A DNA stretch of 52,379 nucleotides from Caulobacter sp. (GTDB taxonomy: Bacteria; Pseudomonadota; Alphaproteobacteria; Caulobacterales; Caulobacteraceae), in NCBI GenBank assembly GCA_030645575.1, contig JAUSMJ010000054.1, positions 1-52,379 on the forward strand, written 5' to 3'. A program made the position numbers and the translations under genes. Below the pieces are notes generated by a model. It had not been told where the DNA came from and searched no databases. It saw only the letters and a program-made list of their open reading frames with translations. Position 1 is the stretch's first letter. Each line of letters opens with the position of its first letter. Positions 9,351 through 18,979 of the stretch are shown piece after piece.

Positions 9351-11192
9351 CTACATCCGTTCCGGCGTCTCGATGCCCAACAGGTCCAGCGCCAGTTCCA
9401 GCTGCTTCAGCGTCGTCACCGCCAGGGCCAGGCGCGAGCCGGCCGTGGCTTCGCTGCCGGCCTGCAGGATCGGGCAGGCGGCGTAGAAGCGCGAGAAGCT
9501 CTGGGCCAGCTTGAAGGCGTGTTCGGCGACGAAGTTGGGGGCCTTCTTGTCGTAGGCCTCGGCCAGCGCCGCGTCGAAGGCGTCCAGCAGCATGGCCAGC
9601 TCGCGCTCGGCGGGCTCGGCGATGACGATGCGGCCGGGCTCCAGGCGTTCGCTCTCCGCCCGCCGCAGCAGGGATTTGATGCGCACCGCCTGGTACAGCA
9701 GGTAGGGGCCAGTCTTGCCCTCGAAGCTGGAGAAGCGGTCGAGGTCGAAGATGTAGCTGGTGCCGCGGAAATTGGAGAGGTCGGCGAACTTCAGAGCCGC
9801 GACGGCCACCTTGTGCGCCGTGTCCTCGAACTCGGCCGGGTCCAGCTCGCTGCCCAGACCCGCCTCGTGCAGCCGCTCGCGGGCCTTGGCGCGGGTCATC
9901 TCGATCAGGTCGTGCAGCTTGAGCACCCCGCCCTCGCGGGTCTTGAACGGCTTGCCGTCGGGCCCGTTCATGGTGCCAAAGCCGATGTGCTCCAGAGAGC
10001 CGGGTTCAGCGTAGCCAGCCAGGTAGCTGGCGCGGAACACCTGCTCGAAGTGATCGGCCTGACGCTGGTCCACGCAATAGAGGATCAGGTGCGGGTCGAA
10101 CGACCGGCGCCGATCCAGCACCGTGGCCAGGTCGGTCGTGCCGTACATGGCCGAGCCTTCGGAAGAAACCACCAGCAGGGGATCGGGGCTCGGCGCCTCG
10201 TAGACCGTCCCGTCGGCCGCTTTCTTCTTCTTGGTCTCGCCGGGGCGGGCCAGGTGGATGACCCGGGCGCCCTGGTCGTCGGCCAGCAGGCCCTTGGCCT
10301 CCAGTTCCCGGACCATCGGCTCGATCAGACTATCGACGTCGCTCTCGCCCTTCCACAGGTCGAAGTCGATGCCCAGGGCGTGGAACTCGCGCTCCAGCGC
10401 CACCCGGCTGACCCGGACGAAATGCTTCCACAGCAGGCGATAGCCGAAGCGGCCGCCCTGCAGCTCGGCCGTCGCGCGACGGGCGCGGTCGCGATAGTCG
10501 GCGTCGGTCTTGGCCTTGCCCGCGGCCTCGGGATAGAGGCGGTCGAGCATCGGCAGGTCGATATGCTCGCCCAGGGCGTCCATCACCTGCTTCTCGTCGG
10601 CGGCGCCGAACTCGCGCGGGGTCTGGGCCAGTCGGTCCATCAGGGTGCGGACGAAACCGTCCTCGTCGCAGGCCGCCACGATGAGCAGGCCCATCTGGAA
10701 GCCCCAGTCGCCGAAGTGGGCGTCGCCCAGCACCTCGTCGCCGCGGAAGCGATAGATGCGCTTGACGGACTCGCCGATGATCGAGGCGCGCAGGTGGCCC
10801 ACATGCATCGGCTTGGCCACGTTCGGGCCGCCGTAGTCGACCATGATGCGGCGGGCCTCGGCCACCTCGCCGGCGCCGGTGCGCGGGTCGGCGGCGATCT
10901 CGCGGGCGCGGTCGGACAGGGCCCTGGCGCTGACCCGAAGATTGATGAAGCCCAGGCCGGCGATCTCGACCGACTGGAGCAGGGGGTGACCCGACAGCCG
11001 TTCCACCACCGCGGCCGCGATCTCGCGCGGCGGCTTGCCCGCGACCTTCGCGGCCGGCAGGGCGCCATTGCACTGGAAATCGGCGAGGTCCGGGCGATCG
11101 GATGCCGTGACCCGGCCCAGTTCCGCGGGAAGTCCCTGGGCGGCGAAGGCGGCCGCGACCGCCTCGCCGAGGGACCGCTTCAGGTCGCTCAT
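9351..11192 (-). CDS. argS: Arginyl-tRNA synthetase
   Basis: 613 residues, class I synthetase that charges tRNA-Arg. The N-terminal additional domain (residues 1-115) precedes the catalytic core with the HIGH-type motif HVGH in [24 protein letters not shown] and the C-terminal anticodon-binding DALR domain ([19 protein letters not shown] onward) follow. The end [10 protein letters not shown] is typical. Its ATG overlaps the stop of the upstream gene (ATGA at 11189-11192), so the two are probably cotranscribed. It converges on the ORF6N gene with only 3 bp between the stop codons. Confidence 0.97.
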   Translation of the reverse strand: MSDLKRSLGEAVAAAFAAQGLPAELGRVTASDRPDLADFQCNGALPAAKVAGKPPREIAAAVVERLSGHPLLQSVEIAGLGFINLRVSARALSDRAREIAADPRTGAGEVAEARRIMVDYGGPNVAKPMHVGHLRASIIGESVKRIYRFRGDEVLGDAHFGDWGFQMGLLIVAACDEDGFVRTLMDRLAQTPREFGAADEKQVMDALGEHIDLPMLDRLYPEAAGKAKTDADYRDRARRATAELQGGRFGYRLLWKHFVRVSRVALEREFHALGIDFDLWKGESDVDSLIEPMVRELEAKGLLADDQGARVIHLARPGETKKKKAADGTVYEAPSPDPLLVVSSEGSAMYGTTDLATVLDRRRSFDPHLILYCVDQRQADHFEQVFRASYLAGYAEPGSLEHIGFGTMNGPDGKPFKTREGGVLKLHDLIEMTRAKARERLHEAGLGSELDPAEFEDTAHKVAVAALKFADLSNFRGTSYIFDLDRFSSFEGKTGPYLLYQAVRIKSLLRRAESERLEPGRIVIAEPAERELAMLLDAFDAALAEAYDKKAPNFVAEHAFKLAQSFSRFYAACPILQAGSEATAGSRLALAVTTLKQLELALDLLGIETPERM

Positions 11193-11890
11193 GGGTTGGT
11201 GGGCGCCCCGGCGGGGGCCGTCGGCGCGGCGCCGGCGTTCACGCGGAAGCGTTTTCCGTCACGATTGAAGGCGGCCATCTCCGGCGTCACCTCGAAGCCG
11301 ATCAGGACCTCGAAATTGGCCCCGCTGGTATCGATGTTGGCGCGCGGAATGGTGATGTTGGCCACGGTGTCGCGCACGAAGACCCGATCTTCGCCGGCGG
11401 CGAAGGTCACCGGCAAATCGAAGTATTCCTTGGCCATGACCGACTGGTTGCGCTGGGTCACGGCGACCCAGTAGCGGTAGGTTTTGGACTGGCCGACGGC
11501 GGCCGGACCGCGGCCCATGGAGAACAGCAGCTCGACCTGGACCTTGATCGGTTCGGCGTCCTTGTACTGGCAGCCGGCCGACACGCCCTGGATCTCGCCG
11601 GTCCAGCCGACGGTCGAGGCGCTTTCCTTGCCGTCCTTGAACTCGACGAAACGGCCCGCGTCGTAGAGCACCTTCACATAGGGACAGGGTCCGGCGTTGC
11701 GCAGCTGCGGCAGCGGGGCGGCCGGCTGGTTCCACTCCTGATCGCGCTTCTTCTTGCGCGCGGCGTCCTCTTCCTGCCGCCGCTGGTCGTCGCCCCCGCC
11801 CGGTCGCCCCTGGGCCAGGACCGGGCCGGCGACCGCCAGCGAGCCGGCGGCGAACAGGGCGAGAAGTCCGATATTCAAAGAGCGGCGCAT
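11189..11890 (-). CDS. Secreted protein upstream of argS, function unknown
   Basis: 233 residues. Starts [22 protein letters not shown], a Sec signal peptide with likely cleavage after VLAQ. Then comes a charged QE/KK-rich linker and a globular domain with two cysteines ([20 protein letters not shown] and SAGCQYKD) that could form a disulfide. I do not recognise a named domain. The open frame runs 112 codons further upstream through the 90-bp repeats, but the signal peptide fixes ATG 11890 as the start. The stop overlaps the argS start, implying coupling. Confidence 0.75.
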   Translation of the reverse strand: MRRSLNIGLLALFAAGSLAVAGPVLAQGRPGGGDDQRRQEEDAARKKKRDQEWNQPAAPLPQLRNAGPCPYVKVLYDAGRFVEFKDGKESASTVGWTGEIQGVSAGCQYKDAEPIKVQVELLFSMGRGPAAVGQSKTYRYWVAVTQRNQSVMAKEYFDLPVTFAAGEDRVFVRDTVANITIPRANIDTSGANFEVLIGFEVTPEMAAFNRDGKRFRVNAGAAPTAPAGAPTNP

Positions 11891-12004
11891 GTCACGTCCG
11901 GAAAACAGCAAGGAACCGGCGCGGGCGGGCCGGCCGAAAAGTTGATGCAGTCTGATAAAGGCATATGCGTGGCCTCGCAACGCGGCTTCACTCGCGGCGC
12001 GACC

Positions 12005-12223
12005 AGCCAAAGTGGAATCCGGTTTGGCGTCCGGGCGCGCCGCTTCAAAGAGACCCGACCGATCCGCCGCCGGGCGGATCGGATGGGCGCGCCCAGCCAA
12101 AGTGGAATCCGGTTTGGCGTCCGGGCGCGCCGCTTCAAAGAGACCCGACCGATCCGCCGCCGGGCGGATCGGATGGGCGCGTCCAGCCAAAGTGGAATCC
12201 GGTTTGGCGTCCGGGCGCGCCGC
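12005..12223. repeat. 90-bp tandem repeat array, 2.4 copies
   Basis: Copies at 12005-12094 and 12095-12184 are nearly identical, and a partial third runs 12185-12223. Each full unit has the hairpin CCGATCCGCC / GGCGGATCGG. The period is a multiple of three, so several frames stay open across it on both strands, which creates false ORFs. The region 11891-12288 otherwise holds only a hairpin (GAGCGGGC / GCCCGCTC near 12236-12254) and the ispH leader. Confidence 0.9.
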
Positions 12224-12288
12224 CACATTTGTTGGAGCGGGCGAAGCCCGCTCTGGCGAGAACCAGCCGCAACGCCTACCTTGCGGCG

Positions 12289-13248
12289 ATGGATGACGCC
12301 GCCCCGATCAAGCCGCCGCTCAAGGTCCTTCTGGCCAGCCCGCGCGGCTTCTGCGCCGGGGTCGATCGGGCGATCCAGATCGTCGAGCGGGCGATCGAAA
12401 AATACGGCGCGCCGGTCTATGTGCGGCACGAGATCGTGCACAACAAACATGTCGTCGAGCGACTGAAGGCGCTGGGCGCGGTGTTCGTCGAGGAGCTCGG
12501 CGAGGCGCCCGACGACCGGCCCGTGATCTTCTCGGCCCATGGCGTGCCCAAGTCCGTGCCGGCCGAGGCGAAGGCCCGCCAGATGCTGTTTCTCGACGCC
12601 ACCTGCCCGCTGGTGTCCAAGGTCCATGTCGAGGCACAGCGCCATTTCGAGGCCGGGCGCGAGATCGTCCTGATCGGCCACGAGGGTCATCCCGAAGTGG
12701 TCGGCACCATGGGCCAGCTGCCCGAGGGCGCGGTCCAGCTGATCGAGCACGCGGCCGACGCGGAGCTGTTCGAGCCGCTCGACCCGGCGAATGTCGCCTT
12801 CGTCACCCAGACTACCCTGTCGGTGGACGACACCGCCGACATCGTGGCGGTGCTGCAGCGGCGCTTTCCCGCGATCGCCGCGCCGCACAAGGACGACATC
12901 TGCTACGCGACGACCAACCGCCAGGAGGCGGTGAAGCGCCTGGCCGAGGACTGCGATCTGCTGCTGGTGGTCGGGTCGCGCAACTCGTCCAACTCCGTGC
13001 GGCTGGTCGAGGTAGGCCTGCGCGGCGGGTCCGACAATGCCCGGCTGATCGACGACGCGGTGGGGCTGGACTGGGCCTGGCTCGACGGCGTCGCAACCGT
13101 CGGCGTCACCGCCGGCGCCTCGGCCCCCGAGGTGCTGGTCCAGGGCGTGATCGACCGGCTCGCCGGCCGCTACGCCCTGACCGTCGAGGAGGTCGCCCCG
13201 ACGCGGGAGACTGTCACCTTCAAGCTGCCGCGGGTGCTGACGAGCTAG
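12289..13248 (+). CDS. ispH: 4-hydroxy-3-methylbut-2-enyl diphosphate reductase
   Basis: 319 residues. Last enzyme of the MEP isoprenoid pathway, an iron-sulfur protein that makes IPP and DMAPP. The three cluster cysteines are C22 ([10 protein letters not shown]), C106 (LDATCPLV) and C205 (DDICYATTN). The active-site block [11 protein letters not shown] and the GSRNSSNS segment are present. ATG 12289 is chosen because the protein begins here in the family; the frame stays open upstream only because of the tandem repeats. The stop overlaps the doc stop on the other strand (CTAG, 13245-13248). Confidence 0.97.
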   Translation: MDDAAPIKPPLKVLLASPRGFCAGVDRAIQIVERAIEKYGAPVYVRHEIVHNKHVVERLKALGAVFVEELGEAPDDRPVIFSAHGVPKSVPAEAKARQMLFLDATCPLVSKVHVEAQRHFEAGREIVLIGHEGHPEVVGTMGQLPEGAVQLIEHAADAELFEPLDPANVAFVTQTTLSVDDTADIVAVLQRRFPAIAAPHKDDICYATTNRQEAVKRLAEDCDLLLVVGSRNSSNSVRLVEVGLRGGSDNARLIDDAVGLDWAWLDGVATVGVTAGASAPEVLVQGVIDRLAGRYALTVEEVAPTRETVTFKLPRVLTS

Positions 13249-13643
13249 GCGGGGGCGACGTTGCGGCTGATCCAGTCGGCGAGTTGGTCGGTATCGATCT
13301 CGCCGGCGGCCACGGCGAGCATGATGCGCGCCGCATCGACCTGGGTCGCCGTCAGAGAGAGGCCGTTTTTTTCCAGGAACAGGCCGGCGGCAATGAAGGC
13401 CGCGCGTTTGTTTCCATCGGCAAAGGCGTGGTTCTTTGCCAGGCCGACGGCGTATGTCGCGGCAAGGGCCGAGAGGTCACGGATTTCTTCATAGTGGAAT
13501 CGGTTCTTCGGCCGATCCAGGGCCGACTCCAGCAAGCCATCGTCGCGTATTCCCGGCGCGCCGCCATCCGTCGCGATGGACATGTCATGAAGGACAATGA
13601 CGCCGAGCTTGGTGATCCACCGGGGCTCGGAATCGGCCGTCAT
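13245..13643 (-). CDS. doc: Doc-type (death-on-curing) toxin
   Basis: 132 residues, Fic/Doc fold. The active motif [11 protein letters not shown] (H72 onward) matches the Doc consensus HxFx[D/N]xNKR; the helical N-terminus includes [15 protein letters not shown], standard for Doc. Doc phosphorylates elongation factor Tu and stops translation. The start overlaps the stop of the upstream antitoxin gene (ATGA). The partner is an AbrB-like protein, not Phd. A full catalytic motif suggests an intact toxin. Confidence 0.9.
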   Translation of the reverse strand: MTADSEPRWITKLGVIVLHDMSIATDGGAPGIRDDGLLESALDRPKNRFHYEEIRDLSALAATYAVGLAKNHAFADGNKRAAFIAAGLFLEKNGLSLTATQVDAARIMLAVAAGEIDTDQLADWISRNVAPA

Positions 13644-13867
13644 TTCGCGAGCGCCCTCAATGTGTCGCGATAGCGGCCCATGAACTTCTCGCCCATCGCA
13701 ATCTCTTCGGCCACCTCGCTGTCGTAGCCAGAGATCCGCATGGCGCCGTCGGGCGCGTCGGTCAGATAGACGACACCGCCCTTTTCCACGCCGAGTTTCG
13801 CGAGCAATTCCTTGGGAAATACGGCGCCCACGGAATTCCCGACACGGGTCAGTTTGAGAGCGAACAT
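13640..13867 (-). CDS. AbrB/SpoVT-type antitoxin for Doc
   Basis: 75 residues. Swapped-hairpin AbrB (MazE-like) DNA-binding domain: MFALKLTRVGNSVGAVFPKELLAKLGVEKG, followed by an acidic/helical tail (GYDSEVAEEIAMGEKFMGRY) likely to bind the toxin. GGAG lies 6-9 bases before the ATG and TATAAC about 35 bp upstream could be its -10. Being first in the operon and DNA-binding, it probably represses its own promoter in the 78-bp gap shared with the divergent homoserine kinase gene. Confidence 0.85.
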   Translation of the reverse strand: MFALKLTRVGNSVGAVFPKELLAKLGVEKGGVVYLTDAPDGAMRISGYDSEVAEEIAMGEKFMGRYRDTLRALAK

Positions 13868-13945
13868 TCCGAGCTCCTGCGTAAGTACGAGCGTTATACC
13901 ACATCCCGACTTGACCGCCAGCGCCGCCTCCCCCATCCCCTCGCC

Positions 13946-14905
13946 ATGGCCGTCTATACCGACATGACCGACGACGAACTGGCCGCGCTGCTGGCCGAAT
14001 TCGACATCGGCCAGGCGATCGCCTTCAAGGGTATCGCCGAGGGGGTCGAGAACTCCAACTTCCTGCTGGAGACGGACCGGGGCCGCTACATCCTGACCCT
14101 CTACGAGCGGCGGGTGCGGGAGGGCGACCTGCCCTATTTCCTGAACCTGCTGACCTGGCTGGCCGACCATGGCTTTCCCAGCGCGCGGCCGGTGGCGGAC
14201 CGTCAGGGCCGGACGTTGAAGACCGTGCGCGGCAAGCCGGCGGCCATCGTCGAGTTCCTGATCGGCATTTCCGCGCGCCGCCCGACCACCGCCCACTGCC
14301 GCGAGGCCGGGGCCGGCCTGGCGCGGCTGCACCTGGCGGGGCAGGGCTATCCCGGCCGGCGCGAGAACGACCTGGGCCAGGAGGCATGGTCGCCGATGTT
14401 CGCGCGCCTGTGGGACGCGGCCGAGGCGCTTAAACCCGGGCTGGCCGACACCATTCGCGCCGACCTCGACTATCTCGGCCGCGACTGGCCGCGTGGCCTG
14501 CCGACCGGGGTGATCCACGCCGACTTCTTCCCGGACAATGTCTTCTTCCGTGACGGCAAGTTCGCCGCGGCGTTCGACTTCTATTTCGCCTGCGACGACG
14601 CCTACGCCTACGACCTGGCGATCGCGCTGAACGCCTGGTGCTTTGAAGCCGACGGGTCGTTCAACCTGACGGCCGGGCGCTCGATGCTGGCCGGTTATCA
14701 GGCGCACCGGCCGCTGACCGTCGAGGAGCGGGCGGCCCTGCCGATCCTCGCCCATGGCGCGGCCATGCGCTTCTTCCTCACCCGCCTCAACGACTGGGGC
14801 GCGACCCCGGCCGGCGCTCTGGTGCGGCCCAAGGATCCGCTGGAATACGAGCGCAAGCTGGCGGTGCACCGCGCGGGGCTGGCCCTGCTGGGCGACCACG
14901 CATGA
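13946..14905 (+). CDS. thrB: Homoserine kinase (ThrB2, aminoglycoside-phosphotransferase fold)
   Basis: 319 residues. Phosphorylates homoserine for threonine synthesis. It belongs to the APH-fold type used by alphaproteobacteria, not the GHMP kinase of E. coli. Features: [22 protein letters not shown] at the start, [16 protein letters not shown], and the catalytic loop [14 protein letters not shown] with DFYFACDD for metal binding. The stop overlaps the rnhA start (ATGA, 14902-14905). The thrB-rnhA pairing is common in alphaproteobacteria. Confidence 0.93.
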   Translation: MAVYTDMTDDELAALLAEFDIGQAIAFKGIAEGVENSNFLLETDRGRYILTLYERRVREGDLPYFLNLLTWLADHGFPSARPVADRQGRTLKTVRGKPAAIVEFLIGISARRPTTAHCREAGAGLARLHLAGQGYPGRRENDLGQEAWSPMFARLWDAAEALKPGLADTIRADLDYLGRDWPRGLPTGVIHADFFPDNVFFRDGKFAAAFDFYFACDDAYAYDLAIALNAWCFEADGSFNLTAGRSMLAGYQAHRPLTVEERAALPILAHGAAMRFFLTRLNDWGATPAGALVRPKDPLEYERKLAVHRAGLALLGDHA

Positions 14906-15348
14906 CGCCGAAGGTGCTGATCTACACCGACGGCGCCTGCCGCGGGAATCCGGGTCCGGGCGGCTGGGGCGCGATCCTGATCTCCAATGGTCGGGAGAAG
15001 GAGCTGTGCGGCGGCGAGCGGGCCACGACCAACAACCGCATGGAGCTGATGGCCGCCATCCAGGCGCTGGAGGCCCTGAACAAGCCCTGCAAGGTCGAGC
15101 TGCACACCGACAGCCAGTACATGCGCAATGGCATCATGACCTGGATCCACGGCTGGAAGGCGCGCGGCTGGAAGACCGCCGACAAGAGTCCGGTGAAGAA
15201 CGAGGACCTGTGGAAGCGGCTCGACGCCGCCCGCGCGCGGCACGAGGTCGACTGGCGCTGGGTCAAGGGCCATGCCGGACATGAGCTGAACGAGCGCGCC
15301 GACGGCCTGGCCAACAAGGGCATGAAGGAAACGCTCGGCGAGATTTGA
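14902..15348 (+). CDS. rnhA: Ribonuclease HI
   Basis: 148 residues. Removes RNA from RNA-DNA hybrids. All four metal-binding acids are in place with the same numbering as in E. coli: D10 ([16 protein letters not shown]), E48 (NNRMELMA), D70 (HTDSQYM) and D134 (NERADGLA), plus the basic protrusion [16 protein letters not shown]. Translationally coupled to thrB by a 4-bp overlap. Confidence 0.97.
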   Translation: MTPKVLIYTDGACRGNPGPGGWGAILISNGREKELCGGERATTNNRMELMAAIQALEALNKPCKVELHTDSQYMRNGIMTWIHGWKARGWKTADKSPVKNEDLWKRLDAARARHEVDWRWVKGHAGHELNERADGLANKGMKETLGEI

Positions 15349-15358
15349 GTCTTGACTC

Positions 15359-15397
15359 GTTTATGATTGAACTATTTTATCTGGTTCATGATTGAAC
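15359..15397. promoter_or_regulatory. Twin palindromic operator of the nitroreductase-marR operon
   Basis: GTTTA-TGAT-TGAAC at 15359-15372 and GTTCA-TGAT-TGAAC at 15384-15397, with centres 25 bp apart. The second is a perfect palindrome around a 4-bp centre. A TTGACT box sits at 15352-15357, so bound repressor would cover the promoter. The likely binder is the MarR protein encoded two genes down. Confidence 0.6.
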
Positions 15398-15411
15398 GAA
15401 AGGCGTTCGCC

Positions 15412-16545
15412 ATGCACCGTCGTGACTTCATCCGGGTTGTCGGAGGTGGGGCCATCCTCGCCGCGACCGCCTCCTGCGCCCCGGCGGGCGCCGATCCCCG
15501 GGCGGCCTGGGTCAACCCTGGCGCGGCCGAGACCGACATCCGCCGCAAGGCGCTGTCTTTCGCCATCCTCGCGCCGAACCCGCACAACATGCAGCCGTGG
15601 ATCGTCGATCTGTCGGTCGCCGACGAGATCACCCTCTACATCGACCACACGCGCCTCCTGCCGGTCACCGATCCGTTCAACCGCCAGATCGTCATCGGCT
15701 GCGGGGCGTTTCTTGAGTTGCTGGTCATGGCGTTGGCCGACCAGGGGCGGACGGCGATGGCCGAGGTCTTCCCCGACGGTGAACCGCAGCCGCTGCTGGA
15801 CCGCCGGCCGCTATTCCGGGTGCGGATCGCCGGCGCGGCGACCGCGCGCGACCCGCTGTTCGCCCAGACGCTTCAGCGTCGAACCAATCGCGAGCCTTTC
15901 ACGGACAGGGCGATCCCGGCGACCGCCGTCGCGGCGCTCGATGCATCGGTTCCGGCCGGGCCGGCGGTTCTGACCATCGAGACCGCCCCGGCGCGGGTCG
16001 CGGTATTGCGGGACCTTGTCTACCGGGGCGCGGTCATCGAGGCGCACACGCCCGCCGCGCACCGCGAGAGCGTTGAGCGGACCTTTATCGGCGCGCGCGA
16101 CGTCGCCACCCATCCGTGGGGCGTCTCGCTCGACAATCCGATGATGACGGCGCTTAACGCGGCCGGCGTGCTGACCAAGGCGAAGATGGAAACGCCGGGG
16201 ACCACCGCCTACGACGAGGCGCTGAAGTTCCTCAAGACCGGCGCGGACACCGCCCAGGGCTTCGTCTGGATCGTCACGGCCGACGACTCGCGGGCCAGCC
16301 AGATCGCCGCCGGCCGCGCCTATGTTCGCAGCAACCTCGCCGCCGCCGCGCAGGGTCTGGCCATGCAGCCCTGGAGCCAGGGCCTGCAGGAATACGCCAC
16401 CCAGAAGCCGGTCTACGACGCCCTGCACAAGGATCTGGCCCCAGGGGGCGGCCGGATTCAGATGCTCTCCCGGATCGGCTATCCGAAGGCGCCGCTTCGG
16501 CCCGCGCCCCGCCGCGGCCTCGCCGCCCAGCTGAGGAAGGCCTGA
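15412..16545 (+). CDS. Tat-exported nitroreductase-family protein
   Basis: 377 residues. The twin-arginine signal MHRRDFIRVVGGGAILAATASC directs folded export, and the cysteine after it could make it a lipoprotein. The body resembles the FMN-binding nitroreductase/Acg group: APNPHNMQPWIVDL and RRTNREPF, with a C-terminal AQGLAMQPWSQGLQEY. ATG 15412 has AAAGG nine bases upstream; an ATG at 15388 would add eight residues but lies inside the operator. It is followed without a gap by a MarR gene (TGATG). Substrate is not predictable. Confidence 0.8.
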   Translation: MHRRDFIRVVGGGAILAATASCAPAGADPRAAWVNPGAAETDIRRKALSFAILAPNPHNMQPWIVDLSVADEITLYIDHTRLLPVTDPFNRQIVIGCGAFLELLVMALADQGRTAMAEVFPDGEPQPLLDRRPLFRVRIAGAATARDPLFAQTLQRRTNREPFTDRAIPATAVAALDASVPAGPAVLTIETAPARVAVLRDLVYRGAVIEAHTPAAHRESVERTFIGARDVATHPWGVSLDNPMMTALNAAGVLTKAKMETPGTTAYDEALKFLKTGADTAQGFVWIVTADDSRASQIAAGRAYVRSNLAAAAQGLAMQPWSQGLQEYATQKPVYDALHKDLAPGGGRIQMLSRIGYPKAPLRPAPRRGLAAQLRKA

Positions 16546-16991
16546 TGGCGACAGAGGCGAAGGACCGCCCCGACGTGCGGGTGATGACCGAGATCAACAT
16601 CATCGCCCAGCTGTCCAACGCCCGGCTCGAACGCAATCTGCCCGACGGCATGAGCGCGGCGCAGTTTAGCGTGCTGTCCCACTTCATGCGCCGCGGCGGC
16701 GTCGAGAGTCCGGCCCAGTTGGCGAAGGCGTTCCAGGTCACCAAGGGGGCGATGACCAACACCCTGCAGCGGCTCGAGGCCCAGGGGTTCGTGACGATCG
16801 TCGGCGATCAGGTCGATGGCCGCCGCAAGCTGGTCACCCTGACCCAGGTCGGCGCCCGCGCGTTTGACGCCGGCATCGCCGCCCTGCGACCGCAGCTGGA
16901 GGCCATGCGCGCGGCCTTCACCGACGACGAGTTCAAGGCCGCCCTGCCGTTTCTGCAGGCGCTGCGGGTGTGGCTGGACGAGAATCGGTAG
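16545..16991 (+). CDS. MarR-family transcriptional regulator
   Basis: 148 residues. Winged helix with the helix-turn-helix SPAQLAKAFQVTKGAMTNTLQRLEAQG and the wing DQVDGRRKLVTLT, followed by a C-terminal dimerization helix. MarR proteins bind 16-20-bp palindromes as dimers and release them on binding a small molecule or on oxidation. It shares one base with the nitroreductase stop codon, so it is cotranscribed and probably controls its own operon through the twin palindrome at 15359-15397. Confidence 0.9.
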   Translation: MATEAKDRPDVRVMTEINIIAQLSNARLERNLPDGMSAAQFSVLSHFMRRGGVESPAQLAKAFQVTKGAMTNTLQRLEAQGFVTIVGDQVDGRRKLVTLTQVGARAFDAGIAALRPQLEAMRAAFTDDEFKAALPFLQALRVWLDENR

Positions 16992-17003
16992 CGCTGGAAT
17001 TCC

Positions 17004-17462
17004 TCAGGCCGCCTCCACCTTCAGGATGCCGCCGTCGGCGGAGATCACCTTGACGGTCTGGTCGGCCGCCAGCGCGGCGTCTTCGTCGGCCACCGCCGCC
17101 CATTCCTTGCCGTCGATGAACACCCGGCCGCGGCCGTGCTCGAAGGCCCCGACGGCCATGCCGAGGTGACCCACCAGCCGTCCGACGTTGTCGTTGATGT
17201 CGGGCCCGTCGCCGGAAGCGTTGCGCGGCAGATAGCGCCGCGCCAGCAGGGTCGAGGCGATGGTCAGCACCGCGAACACCGCCAGCTCGACCGCGAAATT
17301 GCCCTTCAGGACGAAGGTCAGCCCCGCCACGATCACCGCGCAGGCGGCCGGCCAGAGCAGCCAGCCGGTGGCGGTGGCGACCTCGACCGCCAGCAACACG
17401 GCGGCCACCGCCATCCAGATCCAGAGCGGGTGGGCGACGTAGAGCTCGGCGAGCCAGGTCAT
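17004..17462 (-). CDS. NfeD-family membrane protein
   Basis: 152 residues. Hydrophobic segments cover about residues 13-75 (LWIWMAVAAVLLAVEVATATG; AACAVIVAGLTFVLKG; FAVELAVFAVLTIAST). A soluble OB-like NfeD domain (about 90-150) follows: VGRLVGHLGMAVGAF, GRVFIDGKEWAAVADED, KVISADGGILKVE. NfeD proteins pair with SPFH/stomatin proteins; here the SPFH gene lies 12 bp upstream on the same strand. The pair is thought to organise membrane microdomains or stress proteolysis. Confidence 0.88.
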   Translation of the reverse strand: MTWLAELYVAHPLWIWMAVAAVLLAVEVATATGWLLWPAACAVIVAGLTFVLKGNFAVELAVFAVLTIASTLLARRYLPRNASGDGPDINDNVGRLVGHLGMAVGAFEHGRGRVFIDGKEWAAVADEDAALAADQTVKVISADGGILKVEAA

Positions 17463-17474
17463 GACGCGGTCCCC

Positions 17475-18434
17475 CTAGCCCTTGGTGCGGGGCACGGCGG
17501 CGCCGGTCCCGCCCGACGATGGCCGGCCGTCGGCCAGCGACTTAACCAGCTCGCCAATGCCGGCCACCGTGCCGGTGATGCCGGCGAAGTCGGCCGGCAC
17601 GATGATCATCTTCGAGTTGGGGCTGGCCGCCAGGGCGCCGAAAGCCTCGACGTATTTTTGGGCGACGAAGTAGTTGATCGCGTTGATGTCGCCGCGGGCG
17701 ATGGCTTCCGACACGAAGGCCGTCGCCTTGGCCTCGGCCTCGGCCTCGCGCTCGCGCGCCTCTGCGTCGCGGAAGGCGGCTTCGCGGCGGCCCTCGGCCT
17801 GCAGGATGGCCGACTGCTTGGCCCCCTCGGCGCGGGCGATGGCGGCCTGTTTCTCGCCGTCGGCCTCGGTGATCACCGCGCGCCGCTCGCGCTCGGCCTT
17901 CATCTGGCGGGCCATGGCGTTGGTGATGTCCGGCGGCGGGGTCAGGTCCTTGATCTCGATGCGCGTCGCCTTGACGCCCCAGGGGTTGGTGGCCTGGTCG
18001 ATGGTGTGCAGCAGGCGGGTGTTGATCTGGTCGCGCTGGCTGAGCACCTCGTCCAGCTCCATCGAGCCGACCACCGTGCGCAGGTTGGTCATGCACAGCT
18101 GGCTGATGGCGTAGGTCAGGTTGTCCACGCGATAGGCGGCCGAGGCCGCGTCCATCACCTGGATGAAGACGATGCCATCGACCTTCACCGACACGTTGTC
18201 CTTGGTGATGACCTCCTGCTGGGGCACGTCCAGCACCTGCTCCATCATGTTCACCCGGTGTCCGACGGTCTCGATGAACGGCGTCAGCAGCGAAATGCCC
18301 GGCTTGAGGGTGCGCGTGTAGCGGCCGAACCGCTGGACGGTGAACTCGCGCCCCTGCGGCACGATCTTGATGACGCTGACCAGCAGAAACGCCGCCAGCA
18401 CGACCAGGACGACGACGAAGATTCCGAAGGACAT
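17475..18434 (-). CDS. SPFH/Band 7 (stomatin-like, QmcA-type) membrane protein
   Basis: 319 residues. One N-terminal membrane helix ([22 protein letters not shown]) precedes the SPFH domain with [22 protein letters not shown] and [21 protein letters not shown] long alanine/glutamate coiled coil (about residues 190-270) drives oligomerization. The tail has [18 protein letters not shown] [13 protein letters not shown], typical of QmcA/paraslipin. It is the first gene of a two-gene operon with nfeD. Confidence 0.92.
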   Translation of the reverse strand: MSFGIFVVVLVVLAAFLLVSVIKIVPQGREFTVQRFGRYTRTLKPGISLLTPFIETVGHRVNMMEQVLDVPQQEVITKDNVSVKVDGIVFIQVMDAASAAYRVDNLTYAISQLCMTNLRTVVGSMELDEVLSQRDQINTRLLHTIDQATNPWGVKATRIEIKDLTPPPDITNAMARQMKAERERRAVITEADGEKQAAIARAEGAKQSAILQAEGRREAAFRDAEAREREAEAEAKATAFVSEAIARGDINAINYFVAQKYVEAFGALAASPNSKMIIVPADFAGITGTVAGIGELVKSLADGRPSSGGTGAAVPRTKG

Positions 18435-18464
18435 CTGTCCCCTCCATACGACCTGGAAGGGAAT

Positions 18465-18920
18465 CTAGCGCGGCGCGGGAGTCCCCGCCACGGAATCCGG
18501 ACCGGTGGTATCCGATTCTTCCACCGGGGCGTCCGAGCCCAGGTCGCGCACCACCCGGGTGATGCTGCTCAGCCGGCCGGCCAGGGCCTGTCCCTTGCGC
18601 GCGACGGCCTGTTCGGCCCGCTTGCTGGCCGGGCCGCAGGACGGGAATTCCGTCTGCCGCGTGGCAAAGCCGGCGTTGAACTGCTGTTTCAGCCGCCCGT
18701 CAAAGGCCTCGTCCGCGGCCTCCGTGTCGGTCATCCGCACCATGCGGTCGCGCCAGAACTGGTCGTCCTCGCCGGAACAGGCCTGACGCAGGGCGTGGCT
18801 TTCCCCCAGCGCATAGGCCAGGTCGAGCAGGACCTGCCGCTCGGGCGGCGGCCGCTCCTGGGCCCCGGCGGGAAGCGCGAACACGCTGAGGACGGCGATG
18901 GCGAAGTAACGCCTGTGCAT
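18465..18920 (-). CDS. TIGR02301-family periplasmic protein
   Basis: 151 residues. Signal peptide MHRRYFAIAVLSVFALPAGAQ, then LLDLAYALGESHALRQACSG and DDQFWRDRMVRM, hallmarks of the alphaproteobacterial TIGR02301 family. Two conserved cysteines (C in ACSG and in FPSCGP) may form a disulfide. The tail after about residue 125 is low-complexity and acidic. Its function is not known. The open frame upstream is spurious; the signal peptide sets the start. Confidence 0.8.
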   Translation of the reverse strand: MHRRYFAIAVLSVFALPAGAQERPPPERQVLLDLAYALGESHALRQACSGEDDQFWRDRMVRMTDTEAADEAFDGRLKQQFNAGFATRQTEFPSCGPASKRAEQAVARKGQALAGRLSSITRVVRDLGSDAPVEESDTTGPDSVAGTPAPR

Positions 18921-18979
18921 GGCGCGATGTAACGGCAAGCGGGGCCGGCTGTCACCGGTGCGCAAGCGACGGGCGAGCC

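Noticed and set aside
9519..11474. 651-residue open frame on the plus strand
   Set aside because: It is the antisense shadow of argS; composition is typical of reverse frames in GC-rich DNA and argS is certain.
11942..12466. Open frames of 90 to 170 codons through the 90-bp repeats
   Set aside because: They exist because the repeat length is a multiple of three and lacks stops; they overlap ispH in other frames.
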